From: Strix aluco
Taxonomy: Eukaryota > Chordata > Aves > Strigiformes > Strigidae
Length of the DNA stretch: 64,000 bases
NCBI RefSeq assembly: GCF_031877795.1
Contig: NC_133955.1
Span: 1,984,001-2,048,000, forward strand
Direction: 5' to 3'
The notes beneath the pieces are model-generated. The model saw only the letters and a list, made by a program, of their open reading frames with translations, was not told the DNA's origin and made no database searches. Below are positions 34,429 to 43,876 of the stretch, piece after piece; the stretch's first letter is position 1, and every line of letters begins with the position of its first letter. Position numbers and translations under genes: made by a program.

Positions 34429-35007
34429 GAATCACAGAATGACCTCGGTTGGAAGGGATCTTGAAGATCATCCAGTCCAACCGTTAACCTACCACTGACA
34501 GATCCCAACTACACCATATCCCTAAGTGCTATGTCAACCCGCCTCTTGAACACCTCCAGGGATGGGGACTCCCTGGGCAGCCCATTCCAACGCCCAACAA
34601 CCCCTTCTGCAAAGAAATACTTCCCAAGAGCCAGTCTAAACCTTCCCTGGCGCAACTTGAGGCCATTAACTCTTGTCCTATCACTTCTTACTTGGCTCAA
34701 GAGACTCCTCCCCCCTCTCTGCACCCTCCTTTCAGGGAGTTGCAGAGGGCCATGAGGTCTCCCCTCAGCCTCCTCTTCTCCAGACCAAACCCCCCCAGTT
34801 CCCTCAGCCGCTCCCCATCAGACCTGTGCTCCAGACCCTGCACCAGCTCCGTTGCCCTTCTCTGGACACGCTCGAGTCATTCAATGGCCTTTCTGGAGTG
34901 AGGGGCCCAAAACTGAACACAGTGATCAAGGTGCGGCCTCACCAGTGCCGAGCACAGGGGTAAGATCCCTTCCCTGTCCCTGCTGGCCACGCTATGGCTG
35001 ATACAGG
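34429..35007 (-). mobile_element. CR1 LINE fragment, minus orientation, upstream of RABIF
   Basis: Starts at TCAGAATCACAGAATGACC and runs through the shared CR1 3' region to GGCCACGCTATGGCTGATAC. It ends about 290 bases before the first CRE of the RABIF promoter. It is nearly identical in long blocks to the copy at 30545. Confidence 0.93.
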
Positions 35008-35294
35008 AAGGTTTGTCAGGCCGCCCTGGCCTCACCCGCGCCTCAGCAGAGGCCTCCACAGCGGCTCGCCAGGGACTGGCGGCGAGGCCGAGCCGCCCCC
35101 TCAGCCACCGGAGGAGCCCAGGGACTATTCGGACCTCGCGGTTTCACCGCACGGCGGCTGCTGGCGGGCTGGGTGCGCCCATGGCTCCCCTGCCCGGCGG
35201 GGCTCACTGGGCCGCGGCCCTTCCCGAGCCTGCAGGAGGCGGCGCGGCCGCCATATCAACCCTCAGCCCCGCGCGTGCCCACGGCGCCGCTGGC

Positions 35295-35302
35295 TGACGT
35301 CA
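35295..35302 (+). promoter_or_regulatory. CRE palindrome 1 (TGACGTCA)
   Basis: Perfect CREB/ATF consensus site, 83 bases upstream of the first RABIF ATG. It sits in the context CTGACGTCACCGCC, which is repeated at the second site. Confidence 0.8.
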
Positions 35303-35317
35303 CCGCCCGGGCGCCGC

Positions 35318-35325
35318 TGACGTCA
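35318..35325 (+). promoter_or_regulatory. CRE palindrome 2 (TGACGTCA)
   Basis: Second perfect CRE, 23 bases after the first and in the same extended context, so the two sites look like a small local duplication. It lies about 53 bases upstream of the first RABIF ATG. Confidence 0.8.
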
Positions 35326-35377
35326 CCGCCGTGGCCCCGCCCCCGGGCGGTGGCGTTCCCAGCGCGCCTGCGCGGCC

Positions 35378-35557
35378 ATGGCGGCGGCCTGCGCCGAGAT
35401 GGAGCCGGCGGCGCCGCCTCCTCCTTCTCCTGCCGCCGCCGCGCCGGGCTCGGCCGAGCTGGTGTGCGCGCAGGGCCGGAACCTGAAGGCGGTGCTGTGC
35501 CAGCGCTGCGGCTCCCGGGTGCTGCTGCCCGGCGCCGCCACCTTCGCCCGCCGCGAG
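35378..35557 (+). CDS. RABIF: RABIF exon 1
   Basis: Reads MAAACAEMEPAAPPPPSPAA onward to the conserved AVLCQRCGSRVLLPGAATFA and RRE, then a GTACCG donor. The second Met (35399) aligns with the start of the human protein. The seven residues before it are an in-frame extension. Confidence 0.93.
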
Positions 35558-35919
35558 GTACCGGGATGCGGGGTGTGGGGAGGGCGCTGAGGGAGGCGGC
35601 GGGCGGCGGGAGCGGGCGGCGGGAGCGGGCGGCGTCCCCCGGGGCGGGGCGGTGACGCTGGGTCTGTCTCCCGCAGCTCCTCCTGCCCGCCATGAGGAAG
35701 AAGGCGGCGGCGGCGGCGGCGGGCGGCGGCGGGGACGTGGTGCGGGAGCACTGGCTGGTGCGCGACATGTTCTCCTTCGAGAACGTGGGCTTCACCCGCG
35801 ACGTGGGCAACGTCAAGTTCCTGGTGTGCGCCGACTGCGAGGCGGGGCCCATCGGCTGGCACTGCCTCGACGACAAGGACAGCTTCTACGTGGCGCTGGA
35901 GCGCGTGGCCCACGAGTGA
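35378..35919 (+). CDS. RABIF: RABIF (MSS4), Rab-interacting factor (2 exons)
   Basis: Small zinc protein that binds nucleotide-free exocytic Rab GTPases such as Rab8 and Rab10. It was first described as an exchange factor and is now seen mainly as a holdase chaperone in the cytosol. Exons 35378-35557 and 35677-35919 join in phase 0 (donor GTACCG, acceptor CCGCAG). Zinc ligands are visible as CQRC in exon 1 and CADC in exon 2. The core ENVGFTRDVGNVKFLVCADC and GPIGWHCLDD matches the human protein closely. Length is 140 residues from the first ATG, which has strong context, or 133 from the in-frame ATG at 35399 that corresponds to the human start MEPA; human has 123. The extra length is a Pro/Ala-rich N-terminus and an Ala6-Gly4 run. 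No defect is seen. Confidence 0.95.
35677..35919 (+). CDS. RABIF: RABIF exon 2
   Basis: Reads LLLPAMRKK, then Ala6-Gly4, then DVVREHWLVRDMFSFENVGF through LERVAHE and TGA. It contains the second zinc pair (VCADC) and the Rab-binding face. Confidence 0.95.
   Translation, partial: LLLPAMRKKAAAAAAGGGGDVVREHWLVRDMFSFENVGFTRDVGNVKFLVCADCEAGPIGWHCLDDKDSFYVALERVAHE
35706..35733 (+). repeat. GCG/GGC codon repeat encoding Ala and Gly in RABIF
   Basis: Run of GCG and GGC triplets giving six Ala and four Gly. The human protein has an unrelated flexible segment here (PALSDGSNPDG), so the stretch lies in a tolerant loop. Confidence 0.8.
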
Positions 35920-36735
35920 CACCGGCGCTGCCGCCCGGGCTGGGGATGGCGGCCGTGGGCCTGGGGAGCTGGGCTCGGCCGCCAGGAACCCCGCCTGCCC
36001 CACAGCCCGGCGGCCCGACGGCCACAGACTGCACCGAGGCCGGGCGGACGGACCGCGGCGTGGCCGCCCCACAGCCTCTCCGGTTGGCAGCCCCCGGCCC
36101 AGCTGCCCCGCGCCTGACTGACCACAGCCTGCCTGCCCACGGCCTGACCGACCCACAGCCCAGCTGGGCACCCCGCAGCCCGGATCCGCAGACCAAGAAG
36201 CACAGCACTGGCCCAGCCAGCTCCTCACCTGAGCCCACATGGGAAGGGTGTCAGTGGTGGGAGGGTCCCCGTGACCCGCAGGGACAGCTCACCATCACAG
36301 TTTTGCCAAACAGCTTGATCCGCCACTGCCTGGCTGCTCTCTCTCACTTCTTCCTTGTGTGGCTGCTGGTTTTCCAATGTGCTAAGGTGTCTTTCAGGCT
36401 GATCAGTTTGGGACACAAACCATGTAAATGTGGGTGCTGGCACAAGGGCAAGGGGAGGACAGGACTTCTGCATTGAATCATCGTGGCAGCTTAAATTGTC
36501 TGAACTACAGCCAAAGCAGTTACAGGGTTTAAGGCTGTATCTTCTGTTGATTTTCAGAAGAAATGTTCCCTGCCCCAAACCCTAACATTTAGGTTCTCTA
36601 AAACCTCATCTTGCCTGACAGCTGTACAGTGTAAGAGTATATGGCACCTAAAGCGTGTGTAAGGCATTTTAACTAACACTGTATGCAGTTTTATTAACTG
36701 AGTACGTGGAAATAAAGTAAGATACAGGTAGAGTT
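35920..36735 (+). other. RABIF: RABIF 3' UTR (provisional)
   Basis: Extends from the stop to the first canonical AATAAA at 36711. Further signals at 36765, 37205 and 38837-38870 could serve a longer form. The first 300 bases are GC-rich and open in several frames, but nothing there resembles a protein family. Confidence 0.5.
36711..36716 (+). terminator. Candidate RABIF polyadenylation signal AATAAA
   Basis: First canonical hexamer after the RABIF stop codon. Another lies at 36765-36770, so which is used cannot be decided from sequence. Confidence 0.5.
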
Positions 36736-36770
36736 TGCAGACAGCATAGGCTGGCAGAGTGGCAAATAAA

Positions 36771-39700
36771 GAAAACGTGCAAGATCATAGTATTGCCAGG
36801 CAGCAAGAATGAAGAGATTCCAACCTGAAAAGGATTTGACTCATTGGACAAGCAGTGTGCAGTGACTGTGTGTCTCAGTGCTGAAGAATGTCAAAACAGC
36901 CGTGTGTGTATTAAACAGAGAAGTCAGGAAGGAATTTCCCTTCTGTAAAAGTAGCTGGTAGGAGCAGTGCTGGGATATTGTGTCCAGTTTTGGTCTCTGC
37001 CTTTGAAAAGATGGGCACAAAGCTGATTGAAAATTGAAGGAGGCTGCACCAGCCATGGTTCTCACTGTATCTTTTGGTAATTGTGGTCCAGTTTGCATTC
37101 TCCATTTGCAAACCCCTGTATGAATAATACAGCAGCTTTACAGTGATCACCCTGGGTCACAGAGGACATGCCTTACTGCAGGAGGTGTATCAGGATACTG
37201 TGCTAATAAACACTTTTGGTACCAATGCAGCTGTAAAGGCACAACTGTCGTTGCGCTGGGATGGTGAAGTTGTATTTGCCACCAAAATCAAGATTGGTTG
37301 TACTTAAAGATTAGCAGTGTTGCTGCCACAAGGCTGTGGGACAGGCCTTTTCCTCGCTCTTCTACTAAACAGTTTTGCTGGCAGGAGTCTGTAAGGCAGG
37401 CGCTTCCCAAGCATTTTTTGGGAAATGTGATAGATTTTCCAGAAAGGCATCCTGACAGCGAGTGAGGGAGAAATGAGTCCTTCTTCCAGTGCTTGAGCAC
37501 CTGCACTTTTAAGATTTGGAGACTCTGCCTTAATGTAGAAGTAGAACGACCAAGATGTTGGCTGTTCTGGGGCTGCTCTGGCAGAATCCTCTGCTGTGGG
37601 CAGTCAGGATTTACTAACTGGAGGGAGAGAGGCACAACTCCGTAGTCTGGTGATTAAGGCCCTCACTTGGGTAGGAAATGGGTCTTGTGCTGTGTCCTTG
37701 CTAAATGTGTCAGCTGGACATTTGACATGAAAACTGCTTCTTTCCTCCTGCCCTTCTTGTCTTTTAGCTCTAAGCCCAGTAACTGAACAGGTCCATCAAA
37801 GAAGTATACCTAGACGGGCAGGAGAGCTTGATTTGGGTTCCACACAGGCACAAGAAGATAGTGGGATCACACCACTTTAATTTCTCACTTAGATTGTTGT
37901 CTATTAGGGAATGTGTTTTAACCTGTAATACCTAGATTATAGTCTGTGTTACTAAAATATAAAATGTGCTGCACAGTAGTTTCATTCTGAAGACACCACT
38001 CTGCAGAACAGGCTTGATTAACACTGAGTAAATGACACTTCTCAAAAATATGCTACATGTGGATTCCTGATATTGGGGAGTCATTAGTGGGCGGCACTGG
38101 GATGGAGCTGAGGTGGTGGTGACAGCTTTTCCCAGTCGGTAGAACGCTTCCTGGAGAGGTGGGAGACCTCGGGTCAAAGGCCGCCTTCACATCAGTACAG
38201 CAGCGATTTGAATCCACTTCAGTGCACCGTAGTGATGGTGAGTAGTGAAAGCTGCTCTGAGAGGTGTGCTGAAGGGATACATCCTCCATGGGATCCAGGT
38301 TTGGTTTCTGCTGGCTCTTAAATATAAAGTAGGATCGCACAGATTGTGGAAACGCTAAGAAGAAATGTACAGTCTGTTGGGAATTCACGGGAGGAAACTT
38401 TTGTGCCATGAGATCTTGGGATCTTACAACCTCAGGTAGGATCTTGGCTCGCTGCAGCTTGGAGCAGCCATCAGAGACACCCTTGAAGTCCAAGGCAGGG
38501 ACCTGGTGCCAGTGAAGGGGCAGCCACGCAGTAGAGCTCTGCAGTGTGACTGCTGATGCTTAGGAGCCCATCACCTGGGCTAATTCATATCCTGAGAGGT
38601 GAGGTGAGAATTATGAGGGGGAAAAAAAATGGTGAAGAGGGAAAAGGAGGCATCACTTTGTGGAATTTGAGCCCATGAGTTCCACTGTGGTGTTAATCGA
38701 GCTTTAGAGGAGGAATGTCTGCAGTCAGCAAACCTCGCCTTAGGGGGAAGGTCTGCTGTGTTTGTGCAACACACAGCAACATCGGATTTGGGAGCATCTA
38801 AGGAGGTGCTGAACCGTTTTTGTGTTAATGAAAGCTAATAAAAATTCTGATAGTCTCACAAATAAACACAATATTTTCACTACTTCTAGTGTGTTGAAAA
38901 ACTGTCTTCCAGTTGCCCACAGGTACTTTTAGGGAAAGGATAGACAAGAGCCAACCTTCAGGTACAGGAAGTGCTTACATGAGACCTGTTAACGCTCATC
39001 TTGCAGGCCGTCTTTCTGTATCATCCACAAGACAGAGCAGAAGCCCTTTTTTCCACACGCAGGATGCTTTAAAATTAATATGAAAATGAATTCTTCTGCA
39101 TAAATAGCTGCATAGACTTTATTCATAAGACCCATTCTGTGTTAAGCTGTAGCACTGCCAAGAGAGGGAACAGTAATGAACCTGCCAGCCAACCCCACTA
39201 GCGAGGTGGGTGAGGACTGTGCATGGCAGGACACAAAACCTGCAGCACTTGGGGCCTTGCCTCAGTGCTGCTTTTGGGTGGGAACAAATAACAGTTTTGA
39301 TTGCTTCCCAATCTGGATTTAAGGCATGCCTGTTCGTATTGGTTAGGTGTTTACGTACCATAAATATAAATGTATTTAGGATGGTTAAAAACAAATCATA
39401 CTCCACGCTGACTCAGGTATTGAGACTGGTTCACAGCCCCAGAACCATGGTCTGGGCTTAGGCTGACACTGACACCTTGTGTAACTTCACCTCTCTGCTC
39501 CCTTTCCCACCCAAACTTCTCCCTCGAGTCAGCTGCTGAACCCTTTGCTGAGACTCTTCAATTTGCTAACTTAGTGTAAAGCTCCTGTTCTTGGGCTGCT
39601 GGGTTGAAACATGGGAGTTTGAGCTCTGCAGCCTGTGTGAGATAATCAGGAGGCAATGGCAGGATGAAGGTCTTCCTATTTTCAGCAGCAAGAGGCTGTA

Positions 39701-42700
39701 AGATCAGCTGAACTGTCCTGGGTAATTGCCACAAGTCATCCCTTGTGAAGAGGTCACATACACACTCTTCCTTCCCTAAATTAAGTGTGTTTCACTGAAA
39801 TAGGTAAGCAGTGCTTGGAGCAGGGACTGGAATTTAAGGGCTCCCTCTTTCCTCATCTCTGCCAGTCAGCAAAAAAGTCTTAGTTTCTGGGCCTGACAAC
39901 ACCCAAGGTCTGTCTGTGATTGCTCATCTCTTAACAGAAGAACTCTTTGGCAGAGCGCTTATGACAATGTGGACTTTGAAGTAATAGCTTGGAGGAGGAC
40001 TTTGCTGTTTGCCTTCCTGCTGCGTTCCAGAGCTCTGCAGTTCAGCTAGTCCTCACAGAGGCAAGCCAGGAGGGCTTAAGGTACAATCTCTGCAATACCT
40101 GCAGCTCGGGGTGTCTGCGGAACCCACTGCCGCCATGGATGGAGATGGGGAGCTCAGCAGAGTTCAGACAAGGTTGAGAAAAACAGTAAAAGGATTCAGA
40201 AAGGATTGATAAAAACAAGGCCAGTTTTGCTAGGAGAGGTATTTTTGGTGTTCAATCTACATATCTTGCCTTGGTTATTTCCCTAAACCACCAGTGCCAC
40301 AGAGCAGAACTGTGACACTGTGTGAACAGCCACTGCCGTATCAGCACAGGCACCTTCTACAATGTGTGGGCGTTTGGGAGAAGAGGGATATCTGACATCT
40401 ATTATGGATATTCTCTGAAGGTCATTTTACATGCCTGACATTACACTCCATGTCAGGAACAAGAAAAGTAGGAGGAAAGGAAACAATAGAGAGGAAATAG
40501 CTTCGGGGTCCTTCAACAAATGGTGCAGGGAAACTCTTCCCTGCCTCCTGCAAAGCCAGGTTAATAAAGGCCAAACCCTAGAATCAAAGGAACACTAAAC
40601 CACCAAGTATTTTGCCTAAAACCACCAAGTATTTTGCAGCTGCTGGGGGACACAGAAGGAAACCACAGCAGATGAGTGGAACTTGCCATAAAAGTGCAAA
40701 GAGAAAATGAGGGCTTTGATAAAAGCCAGCTTTATGCTCCTTTTAACCAATAATTTCGGTTATACGTTTCGGCATAAATACTTTTGTGCTGAGTTGTGAG
40801 TCAGCCAGGTTCTTAAAGTGCAGCTTTCTTACAAGTGCAGCTGGACCTTGTTGTGTTGGTGAGGTAGAGAAGAGGGAGCTGGTAGCCTAGCAATCCAGAT
40901 GAGAGTTACTGAACTTGTGGGGCTGCACCCCCAGATGAGTGAGAGAAGCCAAGGCTGGCTTCGCAGGAGTGTGCCTCAGAGGAAGTGCACTGGTGTCTGA
41001 AAATATCTGACCATGCACAGAGTAAAAATCAAGTGCTTTGCTCCCTAAATGCAATCACTGAGGAAGAGTGAGCAGGTTCCTGGCTCACTGAGATAACACT
41101 TCCATCTCCTGAGAGGGAGGCTCTGGAAAAATTGTTCTTTGCATCTTTCATAAAATTTAATCTAGAGTGGCACAGTCCAACCTAGGGGTTGCTGCTATTC
41201 ATCTTTTTAAGAGAAAATCTTTTAAGAGACAATCTGAGACAGTTACATGTGTGGAAACAGCTTGTGGCAGAGGATATTATTTCTTGATCATCACATGGTC
41301 GCTTCCTAGGGGCTTTGGTTTTGTCTTCAGCTAAAATATGAACTGTTCAGAGCCAGCTTCTGCATGGAGAAGGACACGGTTACCCTTCCCTCCTTGGCAC
41401 AATTACAGCAGATGTGTTGGGTGGGGTGGAGGGGAACAGCCCAAGGCAGGCTGTAAGCTCATAAATACAGTTGGGCCTGAAAGTGGGGCATGTTCTGACC
41501 AAAGCAGCTGCCGTTCAGCCGCCAGAGGAGGCCAAAGCGAAAGAGCCAGAGCTGTGTTTTTTCCAGCAGCCTGCCTTCCTGGCGGGTGTTAGTCTGGCAG
41601 GACAGGACAGAACTGCAGGCAAAGTCTGTCCTTGAAAAGTCTTTCAGGGCAATTTGTGGCATCGATAGGAGCCACATGTGCCTGGGGTGAGAAGCGGCGC
41701 TGGAGAGTTCCATGCACGGACGTCTTTCTCCACGCTGCTCCTCGCTGGGGAAGCAGCAGGGAGTGTGGGTATGCTCAGCTGTGCTTCTGCTCCCCCTTTC
41801 ATGTTCCCTATCTTCCAGGAGTCTCCGAATTCCCCCGAAGGAAGGGAGACAGTTGCCAGCCTTAATCGCTGTGCGTGCAGAGGCAGAGTGCTCTTGTCTG
41901 AGTGCTGCCAGGAGTCACCCTCTGCCATTGTTCAAACCCAGCTGGAAGAGATGCCCTGAGAGCAAGGGAAAATAAGCAAAGCCATGTCAGCACAGGTATC
42001 CTTCCCCTCCTCCAGCAGCTGGCTCTGCACGCTGCCTGGAACACTGTTAACAGCGTGCTCTTTCCATGGCAAACAGCCAGACCGCAGCTCGTTGCAGAAT
42101 CCCTGCTTAATTTGGAATCTCTGGCAATGGAGCAGGAGGATGTGGCTGCAAGAACTTGCTGCCTCGTGCTTTGCTGGGGAGGGAGCAGGCTGTGACTCCT
42201 CTAAAACAGGCAGGACTCAGTTCTCTGTCAAACTGTGGCAGGTCCAAGGGGCCAGCACCAAAAAGAGCAGGAGGCCAGAAGTGCTGGGATTCAGCAAACA
42301 CAGGACCCAACTCCTGAGGAGGAACGATGCTTGGAGAAAGGAGCAGCTTCAGACACCGGTGGGAGGAACCTCCCTTGACAAGGAACAACCAGAACTGAGA
42401 GATGTAGCTGCGGGTGTCCGCAGCAACTTGAAGGCTCAGTGCCTTCGGCAGCTCGATCCCTGCTGCAGCCACAGGTCCCCCTGTTCGGCTCTGGTGCCAA
42501 CGCTCCACAAGGCCCCCATGATGCCAGCACCACTCAGGGGGATCTGGTGCCATCCCTTCCCTCCAGGTCCCTGCTCAGATTTGGGGATTTCTGTTGGAAA
42601 CCAGCCAGCGCCAAAAGGCAATGTCTGTGTGAGCTGGCCTGTACCCGAGACACAGCTCCTGGTTTTGGGAAAGGCAATGCCACAGTGCCTGGTGCTGCAC

Positions 42701-43317
42701 ATACTCAGAGCAGCACAGCATAAAGTGCAGGTTCTGTTTACTGAGACCCTCTAGCTCTACTTCTTGGCATTCCCGACCTTCCAGACCAGATTTGTAGTGC
42801 TGCTGATCCAGCCTAACATGTTTAATTGATGTTGACACAGATGTCAGTGAAGAGAGGTTGTTGCCATATGCAGCTGCACCATAAGGCCAGTGCAGTGCTG
42901 AACTGGGTGCACTGGTTGCAGTGGGAGTCCTGCAGTGCACCTACAAAGCCGTTCTGCCTCGTACATGCACCCCTCGGCAGGTTACTGCACCCCCTGCAGC
43001 TCTTAGGCTGAGTCAGAACGCACAGTGCATTTAGCTCGTCAAGGCTATGGGGAAGCGAACGCTCAGCTCTGTTCTGATGCTCCTCTGCAATCGGTCAGTG
43101 TCACCACGAGTTCACGGGGGATCTCAAATCTGAGACAGTCCGCAGAGGAGTATGTGCCTACCTGCTTCACTGGTCAACAGTATTCTCTTTAAAACCACCC
43201 TGTATGCACTTAAGGTAGCAAGAACTGACTCAGATCTGTGACACTTCACCCAAACTATGCTGCCTGCCCGTCACAGATGGATACAGCCCTGCCAGTGGCA
43301 TCTCTGCACTGTGGATA
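36771..43317. other. Gene-poor interval after RABIF
   Basis: 6.5 kb without a convincing gene. It contains AATAAA motifs at 37205 and around 38837-38870, a tRNA-promoter-like patch near 38120-38185, a minus-strand ORF of 146 codons (38053-38493), a 22-bp duplication at 40597, and a 256-codon plus-strand ORF (41984-42754). The ORFs lack recognisable domains. Confidence 0.55.
40597..40640 (+). repeat. 22-bp tandem duplication
   Basis: TAAACCACCAAGTATTTTGC is followed directly by a second copy with one extra A. It is a simple local duplication. Confidence 0.8.
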
Positions 43318-43876
43318 TGTCGTGTTTTAACCCCGGCCAGCAACTAAGCACCACACAGCCACTCGCTCACTCCCCTGCAGTGGGATGGGGAGCCAATCAG
43401 AAGGGTAAAAGTGAGAAAAACTTGTGGCTTGAGATAAAGACAATTTAATAATTATAAATAAGTTTTTTTTAAAAAGTAAGAAAAAAAAAAAAGAGGAAAA
43501 TACAACTGGAGAAAAACAAGTGAAGCAAAAGAAAGCGATTGCTCACCACCAACCAACTGATGCCCAGCCAGTCCCCGAGCAACAGCAGATCCTGCTGTCC
43601 TCCACTCCCCCGTTTTATTGGGGGACATGACATCATCTGGCCTGGACTATCCCTTTGGTCAGCTGTCCCAGCTGTGTCCCCTCCCATGCACCCCCAGCCC
43701 TGTCACTGGTGGGGCGGGGTGAGGAGCAGAAAAGGCCTCGACACTGTGCAAGAGCTGCTCGGCAATAGCTAAAACATCCCTGTGTTACCCACACTGTCTT
43801 CAGCACAAATCCAAACCACAGCCCCATACAAGCTGCTGTGAAGAACTGTAACTCTATCCCAGCCAAAACCAGTACA
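43318..43876 (-). mobile_element. Solo LTR of an avian endogenous retrovirus
   Basis: 559 bases bounded by TGT...ACA. The left edge TGTCGTGTTTTAACCCCGGC, then the CAACTAAGCACCACACAGCC block and GGATGGGGAGCCAATCAGAA, are recognisable as a common neoavian LTR family, here in minus orientation. The flanks read GGATA on the left and GGATG on the right, which fits a target-site duplication with one later substitution. There is no internal retroviral sequence, so it is an old solo LTR. Confidence 0.8.

Larger units (their letters stand above)
35020..35377 (+). promoter_or_regulatory. RABIF CpG-island promoter
   Basis: Dense CpG sequence without a TATA box, starting immediately after a CR1 copy. 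It includes two perfect TGACGTCA palindromes and GC boxes (CCCCGCCCCC at 35335-35344). Confidence 0.7.

Noticed and set aside
35323-36240. 305-codon minus-strand ORF opposite RABIF
   Set aside because: Antisense shadow of the GC-rich RABIF exons and UTR.
38053-38493. Minus-strand ORF of 146 codons
   Set aside because: The sequence does not match a family I know and has no upstream exon or promoter. It is kept only as part of the tRNA-like observation.
41984-42754. Plus-strand ORF of 256 codons between RABIF and the tubulin gene
   Set aside because: No recognisable domain, biased Ser/Leu/Gln composition, overlapping ORFs of similar length on the other strand, and no promoter or splice context. 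It is probably chance in a GC-moderate stretch.
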